Below are positions 34,565 to 44,745 of a stretch of DNA of 64,000 bases, in pieces. The notes beneath the pieces are model-generated. The model saw only the letters and a list, made by a program, of their open reading frames with translations, did no database searches and was not told the origin of the DNA. Each line of letters begins with the position of its first letter. Position 1 is the stretch's first letter. Made by a program: the position numbers and the translations under genes. This DNA comes from Turritopsis dohrnii (Eukaryota > Cnidaria > Hydrozoa > Anthoathecata > Oceaniidae): the NCBI GenBank assembly GCA_027922465.2, contig BQMF02000200.1:496001-560000 (forward strand). Direction: 5' to 3'.

Positions 34565-37485
34565 ATGTATCCAGTTCAAGGTCATACTGCACCAGCTGTC
34601 GTTCAACAAGGACAAACGGTTGTCACCCAGCCTGTTTATCCAGCAGCTCCAGTCGTTGTAAACACAACACCCAGTCAGTCAAGAATGAATGTAAAAGCCA
34701 TCAGAGGTTTGGGTAAGTGCTATTGACGTTCATAAATAACAACAGCTAAAGGAAAAACTCGTAACTGATTTATAAATATCAACTGAGTTTATGCAACACC
34801 AGAGAACCTGATTTGACATACTTTTTGGCATTCTGTATTACCTCAATTTTCCTGTTGCGATCATGGACAACACGATACACACTATGTACCATTACTTTTG
34901 GCATGTTTATCTTTCATAAGGAGGGATACTGTCGAATTAGTGCGCAAAGTTGTATCTCAAACATCATAATAGTTGAGATTTTGTTGTGCAGTAAAGCAGA
35001 AATTGTTATTTCTTTCTGCACCTGTTGAAGTTCTCCAAGTAGCTGTTCATTTTGAGTTAAGAAATTGAAGATTATTTACCAGATACGTTAGCAGATTATC
35101 GCCAAGATAAGTTGTTGCTTGTAGGGCATCTCAATTGCTTTGTCAAGTCATTGTGTTAATATAGTTATTTCAATCCTACAAGTGACATCATGAAGTGAAG
35201 AAAGTTCGTAGGTAGAACCATATGTAGTAATAGATTTTCATCTTATCGCGAATCTTGTTGTTATCTCCACTTATATTCAAGTTTATAATCATCTTTTATT
35301 TTAAAGGTCGCTTTCCATAATGTAGGGCCCTACGCGCGCAGTTATTCTGAACGTAATTTCCTTTTAGACAAATGCACTAATTGTTGCGCCTTTTCAGGTA
35401 TCACACAGATTGTGATTGGAAGTCTGACAGTCGTACTCGGCATTGGCGCTATTGCGGGCTTCAGTAGTGGGTACTGGCTAACAAGAACTGGTGGAGGTAT
35501 TTGGGGTGGACTGTGGATTTTGGTGACAGGTATCATTGGGGTGTTATCAGCCGGAAGGCCAGTTAACGGATGCTTAAACGGAACGCACATGGGGTTTTGC
35601 ATCCTGGCTTCCATTGTTGCATTTCTTGATGGGATCTTTTTTGCTATTGGCATTGGGTAGGTAATCGTCAGAGTAGATTTGTTCTTAGAAAATGAACAAA
35701 AGCGAAGTGGATACAAAAGTTCAACAAAACCAACCTTTTAACTATAATAGCTGTGTAATATATCATCATCATCAATTATGCCAATTGAACGAAGGGGAGA
35801 ATGAATATCATCTCAATTTCAACGAAAATTACGATGATGGTGACATGATGTTAGGTTGAACATAGAATTTGCTTCTTGATTATAAGTTGGATTACATAAA
35901 GAAACAAATTGCAACCTCTTAAGCGTGGTTCACACGAGTCATAAAGTTGTTCTAATCGTATTGCGCATAATGAAATTTCGTAAGTTTATTCCCGTGCGAA
36001 CGTCAGCAGGTATCGAATAACTTTACGAAAAGTGGTTTTAGAACAAATTTAGAACAACTTTTGCAATCAAAAAGTTTTCATTTTAAATTTTATTCTAGAA
36101 TAACTTTCATACGCAAAATGAGTTTTTGTCAATTTTTGAAGGAGAAATGTGTTTTCGGCGAGTTTTATTTTCAAGATGGAAGAAATAAAAGGCCAAAAAG
36201 GAGAAATCGTAATAATGCCAGCTGAAGGCTAAAAGCTAGCCAAAAAAGTTAGGCTTTATGAAGTTTGACCCTTCTCATAGGGAAAGAGATAAAAATGCTT
36301 GGGAATAGTTGATGATAATAGTGTCTGCAGCGCCCTCTTTCTTCAAGAATATTTCGTTCTTTGAATTTTCGATTTCATCATCACTTCGCCTTTTTCGTGA
36401 ATGAACAAGAAGAAGCTTTCCCAAAGTGACATCCTCCATTTCGCAGATAGTTGCTTTCATAAATTTACGTCTTGAAGTTTTCAATGTGAACGTCAACAGG
36501 TACTTACGAAAATTCTACTCAAATATCTATCGTAAAGTTATTCAACTAGTTTTTCACAACTTTATGACCCATGTGAACCAAGCTTTAGGATTGGTTGGTA
36601 AATAAAGCTACCTAGATAAAATTCTTATAATTTATGTAATTTTACAAACATACGCTATGCGCTATGCTGGCTATTAAGTAATATTTTTTATCTTTATTCT
36701 AACTATAAGCTTAGTACAAAAACCCACTACCCTTGAAAGTTGCAATGCAAAGTCACTTTTGCCTGTAACAGAGAAGCTTTCCACATGCACGTATATATCA
36801 GCAATCGAAGATATGCCTCCAGTATTGTTAAACAAAAAGATGAGACGATGTATTCACTCTACGATTGCATAGAACTGCACAATTGTTTACGAACAAAAGG
36901 CCATTTAACTGACATGAAGGATCAATATCGTTGTTGTTACAGGTTCTACAGCACTTGCAAATCTGAATACAGATACTACTACAGCTTCAGCTACAACTAT
37001 CACTTGGCATACTTCGACGACCGCTGTTATGATCATAGAACGGCCGGTAGCATTGTCTACTCCATCCTTTTGCTTTTAATGATTGCTGAATTTTTCGTGG
37101 CGATAGTAGCTTCCGCTTTTTGCTGCATGGCTACAAGTTGCTGTTCGTCGTCTACACCAGGTTACGGGCTTTATCTTTATAATGATACACTGTTTCAATT
37201 CTTATCCCTAAAACAGTTTAATTGTTAGAATGTTCTGTTAACGTTGTTGATGTCAATTGACTTTTAGGAGTGATATTTATGCAGCAACCAGGTCATCATG
37301 TGGTGCAGCATCAGGCGTATCCCAACCAGCAGATGGGTGTTCCAGGTTATGGGTATCCAGAACAACCGTTCCAACAAACACCTATCACTGCGCCAGCAGC
37401 AATGACTCATTATCCAAACACTGGATACACGTATCAAGATCAGGGAGACGTAGTGAAGCTCCCACCACCGCCTTCGTATGAATAG
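34565..37485 (+). CDS. MS4A/CD20-like four-pass membrane protein, copy 3
   Basis: Exons 34565-34712, 35398-35656, 36943-37160 and 37268-37485 join in frame with GT/AG ends and give 280 residues. The exon 2 donor is read as GG|GTAGGT, the same phase as the other copies. The N-terminal tail is longer than in copy 2 and rich in P, Q and V. Spans 1-3 are GITQIVIGSLTVVLGIGAI, GGIWGGLWILVTGIIGVL and a third ending in DGIFFAIGIG. The extracellular loop holds FYSTCKSEYRYYYSF and DDRCYDHRT; span 4 is followed by CCMATSCC. The tail is glutamine- and proline-rich and ends LPPPPSYE, keeping a PPxY motif. Introns are unrelated in length to copy 2 and contain two MITEs. No lesion was seen. It is paired by sequence with pseudogene copy 4. 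Confidence 0.8.
35922..36584. mobile_element. 663-bp Harbinger-like element in intron 2 of copy 3
   Basis: Left end AGCGTGGTTCACACGAGTCA then TAAAGTTGT. The right end is the inverse of AGCTTGGTTCACATGGGTCA then TAAAGTTGT. TTA lies on both sides (35919-35921 and 36585-36587). The motif GAACGTCARCAGGTA with TTACGAAAA occurs near both ends. The 73-codon frame inside it (36275-36496, minus) has no transposase motif. Confidence 0.8.
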
Positions 37486-38199
37486 TGATGGAAGCAATCT
37501 AAGGACAAATTATTAGTAAATCAACCCACTCAATATTTGAATATAGAAAAAGGACACTTCACATTTTATTAATAGGGATACTTGATGTTTATAGTTTTCT
37601 TACTCCTTTTATTATAAACGATAAGTGTTATTTCTAGCACCGGTTTTGATTGAGATTCAGACTATTAAAAAGTTTTGTTTCAAATACAGTTTGAAATGTT
37701 GAAAACCTTGGCTAAAACCTCCTCACTTAATTTCAAAAGGGTTCCTTCTATGAAGGTATAGACAATTGTATTGTAGGAGTTTGGGTTTGTCCTAAAATCT
37801 TGATAAAAATTATGAAGATGGAAGTCTACTGAAATTTTCGATAAAAAAGAATATTGTTCCTACGCCAATACAAAAGGTGATGATGATAATGTTGATGATA
37901 AAGGAAATTAAACTCAGCAGACTACTTTTCAAGAATTTCATGTATTTTTTTTCTTTTTCTAATTTTCTCGTTTTGTACTTTACTGTTTCGTTCCTTTTTT
38001 CTTCGTTTGTAAAGATTATCTAACTTAATAGTATTTAAATTTTGTTCTGAAGTTCACAGACTGATAATCAATCCATTACCGCAACAAAAACCCATCTGAT
38101 CCTAATTTTCTTTATCATCTTAGGTTCGTTTTTATACCTAGTCGGCTTGAATCTGCCACGCTAAATTCGGTCTTGGAATTTTGTCATTCAAGACCGTTT
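37486..38199. other. 3' flank of copy 3
   Basis: AT-rich with no frame. It presumably holds the 3' untranslated region and polyadenylation site, which I could not fix. Confidence 0.4.
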
Positions 38200-38262
38200 C
38201 AAGCTCTCTTGCTTTTGTCCGTATGTCGAAAAGGCAAAAGGATCTAGTTTTGAGGCTGCTTT
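38200..38262. repeat. ~70-bp hairpin repeat
   Basis: CAAGCTCTCTTGCTTTTGTC pairs with CGAAAAGGCAAAAGGATCTA. It is the only copy near the second gene pair. Confidence 0.4.
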
Positions 38263-38399
38263 GACCTAATGTTTTAAGGATTAATTTTGAAACCAACATT
38301 TTTGGATTTCTGCGCAAGCAAGAAAGCCTTTACGATCGTCTTTTTTTTTTCATCTTACTGTCCAAACCTAGCCATATTTGTTTCTCCATATTGATTGGT

Positions 38400-39897
38400 T
38401 CATACAAAAGCTGTCTTAATGTTCATTGGTGCATAAAGCGCCACTATTTCGCAAGGGTGCTAATTAACTTTAATAGCGCTGGTTTATTGGCTTGACTTTC
38501 CGCCATGTGATCATCCGCGTATTTTTCGACTTCACATTTGCACGCCGTTCGCATAATGGTAGAAGAAACCGAAGAAACCCACTTAGACTTCCACGTGTTA
38601 ATTGATCAATATCAAACAGATTTAAAAGAAAATTAAGGGAGAAGGGGAAAAATTTATAATTATCTTACAATGATTCTTCTTCATTCATTCTTTTCTAAAA
38701 ACAAGTTCTCAATGTTCCACAAAAACAGTGAGTGAAAAGGAATGCTTTTGTTTTTTTGGAAATGTCTGGGATTCTATTAATGGCGCCGTAGTATAGTGGT
38801 TATCACTCTCGTAATTCATGTGAGAGGTTGGGGTTCAATTCCCCTTGGCGGTGATTCACCATGCGCGAGTGAATGTACCATAGCGCCGGGTCAACCCATG
38901 GCATGTGAGGGAAATTGGGTAGATGATACATCGGGTGTTGCAGGAGGTCATCTAGAAGAGCACAGGCCCTTGATTAGGTTTGTGTCACTCATGAGAGTGT
39001 CAAATACTTCGGAGCCTCCAACCTAAGCCGTGGTTCGTCCTGGAAAGCAGATGAAATAGCAACTGAGTGAGGCTAGCCACGTAAAACAATACCAAATAAA
39101 TAAATTAAGCCTTTCTAAGTACAAAAGATCGTTTGTTTCATGTGTGGGCTGTAGTGCTTTTTAAGCTCTGGATACATACAGCTCAGCTCAGTTTCCTCTT
39201 CAGCTCCAACAACATACAAGGGAATGTCTTGTCTACTCTCTGCATGTGCATCATTTTATTTTTGATGTTTCTCTAGCTATTTTAGCTTATTTACTTGTAT
39301 AGTTCTTGGCTGTATTATCAATGTCCTGAATTAGGAATGGAGACTTACTATTTACGATAGCAAATTGAAACTTACCTTGATTGTCTGTAAATTCTAAATA
39401 CTGGACATCCTTTAACTCAAATTTCTGCTTTCAATTATGTTTGATAATTTTGGTAAGCTTAGGTCATAGTTTTCATAATCCTAATCTTTGTTTTCTTTTT
39501 GTGTTTGGGAAGTCTTTTCGTAATTAGGAAGATTGACCGTACATACGTAATGAGTGTGATATCTGAAAGCATATAGATTTGATGTTATTTTGTTCATTAA
39601 GTTTATTAGGAGTCAATGTAAGGTTCATATTGTGTCAGTTATGCTTTTATAATTTCCTGGCGTGTATACGTAATTAGAATTTCATTGGTTTTTAAGTTTC
39701 TGAATAAATTTTCATAATCTTTTCATGAAATTTAGTTCAGGTAATGCATGTTTCTAAATTAAAAAGATGGCAATGACATATTGTTACTCAAATTAAAGCA
39801 CAAATTTTTGTTTTCAGTTATGTATGTTGATTTTATATGTACATAGATGTATTTCGTATCATTAAAATCTACGCTTTCCTTTTTTTCCTTGTGATTT
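38400..39897. repeat. Paralogous flank matching 15.0-16.44 kb
   Basis: Shared stretches include CACTTAGAYTTCVACG-like DNA at 38578, AAGTTCTCAATRTT at 38703, CAGCTCAGCTCA at 39178, GATGTTTCTCTAGCTATTT at 39262, and the A/T-rich run into TTCAGTTATGT at 39816. A SINE interrupts it here and a different MITE interrupts the other copy. Confidence 0.6.
38782..39107 (+). mobile_element. tRNA-derived SINE, family A, full length
   Basis: The head resembles a tRNA: GGCGCCG, then the A box TAGTATAGTGGTTATCAC, an anticodon-like arm (TCTCGTAATTC), and the B box GGGTTCAATTC with CCCC closing the T arm. A unique body of about 240 bp follows, ending TAGCCACGTAAAACAATACC plus an AAATAAATAAATTAA tail. The A and B boxes are spaced as in an RNA polymerase III promoter, so it is probably transcribable. 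The acceptor stem is only partly paired, so I do not call a functional tRNA gene. Confidence 0.8.
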
Positions 39898-40573
39898 AGG
39901 AATTCTGTTAGGAAGATTGACAAGACACATTGAATTCATAAATTCAAAACATTTACATTGACTTACATGCACACACATTGTCTTATCTGAATTGACCACT
40001 GAATCTTTAATATCATTTCGTACCAACAAAGTAAAGAACATTATGTCATTCAGTATAATCAAGTTTATTGATGTTTATTTTCTAATCTGTGAACCGAAAA
40101 TAACTTCGTTTATTTACTTTTTCTAATTACTTGGAAAGGAGCAAAGAATACTATATCAACTCGAGACAGGTTTTATATTATACTTCGATAGTAGATGTCG
40201 TACCAGAACGTCGTGACTAGAACGTGTGCATAATTACAGGAATAAGTCTTATGAGTTATAAGTATTTTATCGCATAAAATGCAACTTTAACATGTACAAA
40301 GTCATCTGATAACAAATGTTGAATAGCTGTTTCTTTCTCTTTCTTTCTTTGTTGAAAACTGCTGTTCAATTACCCCGGGGTAAAAACTTTTAGAACCCCG
40401 ATGCCGAAGTGGGTGTTCAGCCTGTCTCGTTATAGAAAACTGAACTTGTTCTAAACGAAACCGTAAGGAACTGAACAGCACGTTTACAAGACTTTGTAAA
40501 TGCAGCAAGGTAGGTCTGAAAAAATATTTACAATTGACTAATATTTTACTTAGCTAAACATACACAAACTCAT

Positions 40574-40762
40574 TATCCTGATACACCCTCGCCTCGCAAG
40601 TTACATTGTCCTGATGCACCCTTGCATCACATGTTACATTATCCTGATGTACCCTCGCATCACAAGTTACATTATCCTGATGCACCCTCGCATCACATGT
40701 TATACTATCCTGATGCACCCTCGCATCACATGTTACACTATCCTGATGCACCCTCGCATCGA
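40574..40762. repeat. 33-bp minisatellite, about 5.7 units
   Basis: The unit reads TATCCTGATGCACCCTCGCA followed by TCACATGTTACAT. Because 33 is divisible by three it leaves an open minus-strand frame repeating ARVHQDNVTCD; I regard that as incidental. Confidence 0.9.
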
Positions 40763-41094
40763 AATACATTATTCTGATGTCATAAAATAATTTTAAAATA
40801 CGTTTTCTAACACAATAGGAATTAAACACTAGTTATGATTGGAAAGCCCCAAGACGCAAATTAAACGACTTTTCGATCTTCTAGTCACGAAAGTATCTAA
40901 ACGACGTGTGAATTTGACTTGAGAAATCCACCCTTTTATAAACTATGCCACGCCATGCTTAATTCACTTACACCGGTACCGAAATTCATTTCGAAATCGT
41001 AAATAGACCCATTTATTGGGATAAAGTTTTGCATAGTGACAATTATGTTTTTTCCGGATTTTTGGGGAGTACATGATCAGAAATTTAATCTTCT

Positions 41095-41236
41095 TATTAT
41101 ACTAATCCGTGTGCGTGTGCAACACATGTAACTTAGTGAGTGTTGTGTTTTTGTTTTTTTAATGGTCCAAATCTTCTTAATCATGGTCATATAGCGGCAG
41201 TTCGATCACGCAAGACACATTCACGATTAGTATAAT
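41095..41236. mobile_element. Nested ~142-bp Tc1-like MITE
   Basis: Ends TATTATACTAATCCGTGTGC and the inverse of TATTATACTAATCGTGAATG. Confidence 0.6.
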
Positions 41237-41312
41237 AGCACGGGGCATTTGACGTCAGATGTTTTTATGATCACGGGGAACCATTGCATTGCATCCCCAA
41301 TCGAACGCGACG

Positions 41313-41915
41313 TTTTTGGGGAAATATCTCGAAAACCAATAGGGATAACTGACGTTTTTAAGGGTCGGCGATACGGGTGATGGGGTTACGCAACATTTGG
41401 ACCTAAATTTTATTTGGTACTGCGGCTATGACGTCATCAAAATCTTTGATCGCTGATATCTCTGCAACGGTTGGTCGTAGCGAAACAATCCCATACATTT
41501 TTTTGCTCAGTTTTTCGAGCTCTACAACATGGGTACACTTTCCAATTCCAATTTTGTAATTAAAATTTTCGTCACGGGGTACACACACGGGAACACGTCG
41601 TATTTCTGCAGATTCTTTTGGGGAAATATCTCAAGAACCAATAGGAATAGCTGCCGTTTTTTGGGATCAGCGATACGGGTGATGGGGTGATGCATTATTT
41701 GGGCCTAAATTTCATTTGGTACTGCGGATATGACATCATGGAAATCTTTGACCAGCGATATCTCTCTAACGGTTGGTCGTAGCGAAACGATCCCATACAT
41801 TTTTTCATCAGTTTTTCAACCTCTACAACATGGTTACATTTTCCGTTTCCAATTTCTAAATTGAAATTTTCATCAAGGGGATCGTTCGCAGGGAAAGGCG
41901 ATCTTGACCCATCCT
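41313..41915 (+). repeat. 302-bp tandem repeat, two units
   Basis: Unit 1 starts TTTTTGGGGAAATATCTCGA at 41313; unit 2 starts TTTTGGGGAAATATCTCAAG at 41615. Shared words throughout include GGCGATACGGGTGATGGGGT / AGCGATACGGGTGATGGGGT and GGTTGGTCGTAGCGAAAC. The units differ by scattered substitutions, so the duplication is not recent. Confidence 0.85.
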
Positions 41916-42100
41916 CTTCGAAGTTAAGTTCGGTTAAAAGTTTTTACCCGGGATACTAGTAAATATATATTGTGGATTAAACTTTTCTTAAATTTCAAGA
42001 ATGTCGTAGTCTTTCTTCTTTCATACTTCAGCTGATTTTGCAGAAATCCTTATGCCTGCAAGGGCATCTTGTTGATAATGCTTTCTGTGCATAATTCTTT

Positions 42101-42925
42101 AATTACGGTAGCAGCGAAAGCGAATACCGTATTAAAACACCCTTGGACTCCTACTACTCCTACTACTACTACTACTACTACTCCGGCCGAAACGGCAGTT
42201 TTTAGCCTACGATTTAGACTATGCGAGTCCCCACTAAAAACTCAATATACATTCTAATGAACGAACGCAGCCTTTTGAATTTTCGAAGGTTTTCAATCAC
42301 ATACATTGAAAATACGTTTTCTTTGATATTTTATCACTTAATTGATGAAGGAATGGATATTAATCAAATAGGTCTACATAAAACTGGGACTTTTAGTTAC
42401 TTTTATGGCACTGAATCAATGAACTTTGGCACTTGAAAATAGATATGTTTTTCGTGTCAGTAAAGCACAGATCAGACTTTCTTATTACTTTCTACGTTTG
42501 TTAGCTATCTGTTATGTCTTTGAACATCAAGGTTTTCAAAAATCGAGTTAAAAAAAGGCAGTTATCTGTTTGAATTCATTTTCGGTTTCAAAAAATTATA
42601 ATTCAAAACATACATTATTTTTTCGAAGAAACGCGTTTTTTTTTCTACATAAGCTCTTATAAAAAAAACGTACGTCATAAACAGCTCATGCATGTATAAT
42701 TCTTTTGTCTTCTAATAAATTAAATTGCTGGTGTGTAGCGATTAGACCCTATTTACACGAGTTAGTAATTTTAAACATTATATTATCGTTTATGCCTGTT
42801 TTCCACCAGTAAGATATCTCAAGAAATAACGTTTACAGAACGTTTAAGAACTTTAAGTAAAATTTCAAATTTAAAAGTATTCTTGTGGCAAGTACTTTTG
42901 CTGCTACCGTTTTGCGCCATCTGGC
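42101..42925. mobile_element. ACGGTAGCAGC element, copy 1
   Basis: Begins with ACGGTAGCAGCGAAAGCGAA then TACCGT, itself a hairpin, and ends near GCTGCTACCGT followed by TTTGCGCCATCTGGCTC. A (CTA)n tract and GGCCGAAA lie near the left end. The second copy at 61287 matches along its length. The start of pseudogene copy 4 lies about 90 bp downstream. Confidence 0.6.
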
Positions 42926-43017
42926 TCTTGTTTTATTTAAAAGCTGGTAATTTTTTCTTTAGTGATCATGAAATTTAAAATAGAAAAAGAATCGCGGTCA
43001 AAGTTTTAGAACGAGGC

Positions 43018-44745
43018 ATGTATCCAGTTCAAGGTCTTACTGCACCAGCTGTTGTTCATCAATGACAAACGGTTGCCACCCAGCCTAATTATCCAGCATC
43101 TCCAGTCGTTGTAAACACAATACCCGGATCAAGAATGACAGTTATCAGGGCCTTGCGTAAGTAGATATAATAAAAAGATTATATTATACAATTATAAAGC
43201 TGTAGTTTTCAATTTATACAAATCATCATCAGTGCTACATACAAGTAAAAATCGTTTAAGAAATTCGTTTTATTAACATTTTATTTACATTTGTATCAAT
43301 CTTCTTATATATTTCTATTTGCGTATGGCTTAAGAGCTTCGTTCAAAATGCTTGGGTAAGTGTTATTGAAGTTACGTTGGCAACAACGTAACGATTCAAC
43401 GTATTCTCCATTATCTTTATTGAATCCAAACACTGGATCGGGTTGTGCTTTGTCTCTTAGAATTTCTAATGCTTCTATCCCATTTATGCTGGTGTTTATG
43501 TGAAAGAAATTTTGTCAGTATATCCTTCAAATCTTTTATTTTTCAAATAGCCCGTTGCCCTAAGGATTGGCCCATAAAAATATCTTTCTTAGATGCACAG
43601 TAAATTCGAACAGTGATGGCATATATTAACTTGAATCTTGCTGTTGATTCAGCTGTTGTCTTTTCAGGAATCATGCAAATTGTAATTGGTGCCTGGACAA
43701 TCGGATTGGGAATTAGTTCTGTCGCGGGCTTCAGCATTGATATTGGATCACAAGAATCGGTGCTGGTATTTGGGGTGGTGCATGTATTTCAGTGACAGGT
43801 ATCTTTGGAGTGTTATCATCAAGAAAACCAGATAGCGAATGCTTAAATGGTACGCTCTTAGGGCTTGCAATCCTAGCCGAAACTGTTGCATTCATGAAAG
43901 GTATCTTCTTTGCAGTTAGCATTGGGTAGGTAAACGGCGAGAGAGAGAAATTTTATACCATAAATAACGATATTGTCTTAACTTTTAGTAGAATGTCACA
44001 AGTCACGCCTGTAGCCATTAGCACAATCTTCTTCTTTGCATGTGTGTATTAACCATCGAAGTATCAACAACAAGAACATTATATCTTCATTGTTACATAA
44101 GATGAAGAGATAAAGCGATATACTTACAGATAGTGGATTGCAAGTAACATATGTAACGCTAAGAAATCACATTTTTATTGTTTCAGATTCTACAGCAATT
44201 GTCATTCTGAATACACATTATTTACTGAGTTACCATCCTCTGATGATGAGCACAGTTATGATCATAAAACAGCTGGTACCGTCGTCTACATCATCCTTTT
44301 ACTGCTAATGATCACTGAATTTTTTGTGGCGTTAGCAGCTTCTGCGTATTGCTGTTGCGAGCCAGTTGGCTCCCCGTCGTGTGCTCTGTTTATGATGACA
44401 TTGAGTTTAAAATTCTCTTGGGTGTGAAAAACGCATTCATGCAAAGGAAAAGAATTATTTTAGTTCCTATCCTTAAAATAGATTGAAATATATTATAGTA
44501 TTGTAGAATGTTCTGTTAACGTTGGTGATGTTATTTGATTTTAAGAAGTGTTATTTATGCAACAACCTAATCAACACGTGGTGCAGCAACAAGCGTTTCC
44601 CAACCAGCAACTGGGCGTTACAGGATATGGGTATCCACAACATCAGTTCCAACAAACATCTGGTATTGTTCCAGATTCAGTGGCTCCACACACAAACGCG
44701 GCATATTCGTATGACGATCAGGGTGACATGGTCAAACTTATGTAA
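43018..44745 (+). pseudogene. MS4A/CD20-like gene, copy 4, inactivated
   Basis: Exons correspond to copy 3: about 43018-43157, 43668-43926, 44187-44380 and 44546-44745. Lesions: codon 16 of exon 1 is TGA where copy 3 has GGA; exon 2 lost one base near 43740 between spans 1 and 2; the exon 3 end is altered, so the usual donor is not preserved; the exon 4 acceptor has become AAG; and the tail stops after VKLM, without the PPxY motif. Downstream of the frame break, exon 2 still reads YWITRIGAGIWGGACISVTG, and exon 3 keeps FYSNCHSEY and the fourth span. The local intron 3 sequence is close to copy 3. Clearly dead, though partial transcripts are possible. Confidence 0.8.

Larger units (their letters stand above)
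40373..41952. mobile_element. 1.58-kb inverted-repeat element with internal tandem repeats
   Basis: Inverted ends: CCCCGGGGTAAAAACTTTTA at 40373 and the inverse TTAAAAGTTTTTACCCGGG ending near 41952. TA lies on both sides. It contains a 33-bp minisatellite (40574), a nested MITE (41095) and a 302-bp tandem duplication (41313). There is no transposase frame, so it is non-autonomous. The family is not recognised. Confidence 0.6.

Noticed and set aside
38782..38855. Functional tRNA gene
   Set aside because: A and B boxes are good, but the acceptor stem and anticodon arm pair poorly and a SINE body and A-rich tail follow.
38796..39026. 76-codon plus-strand frame
   Set aside because: It lies entirely within the SINE and reads through its tRNA-like head.
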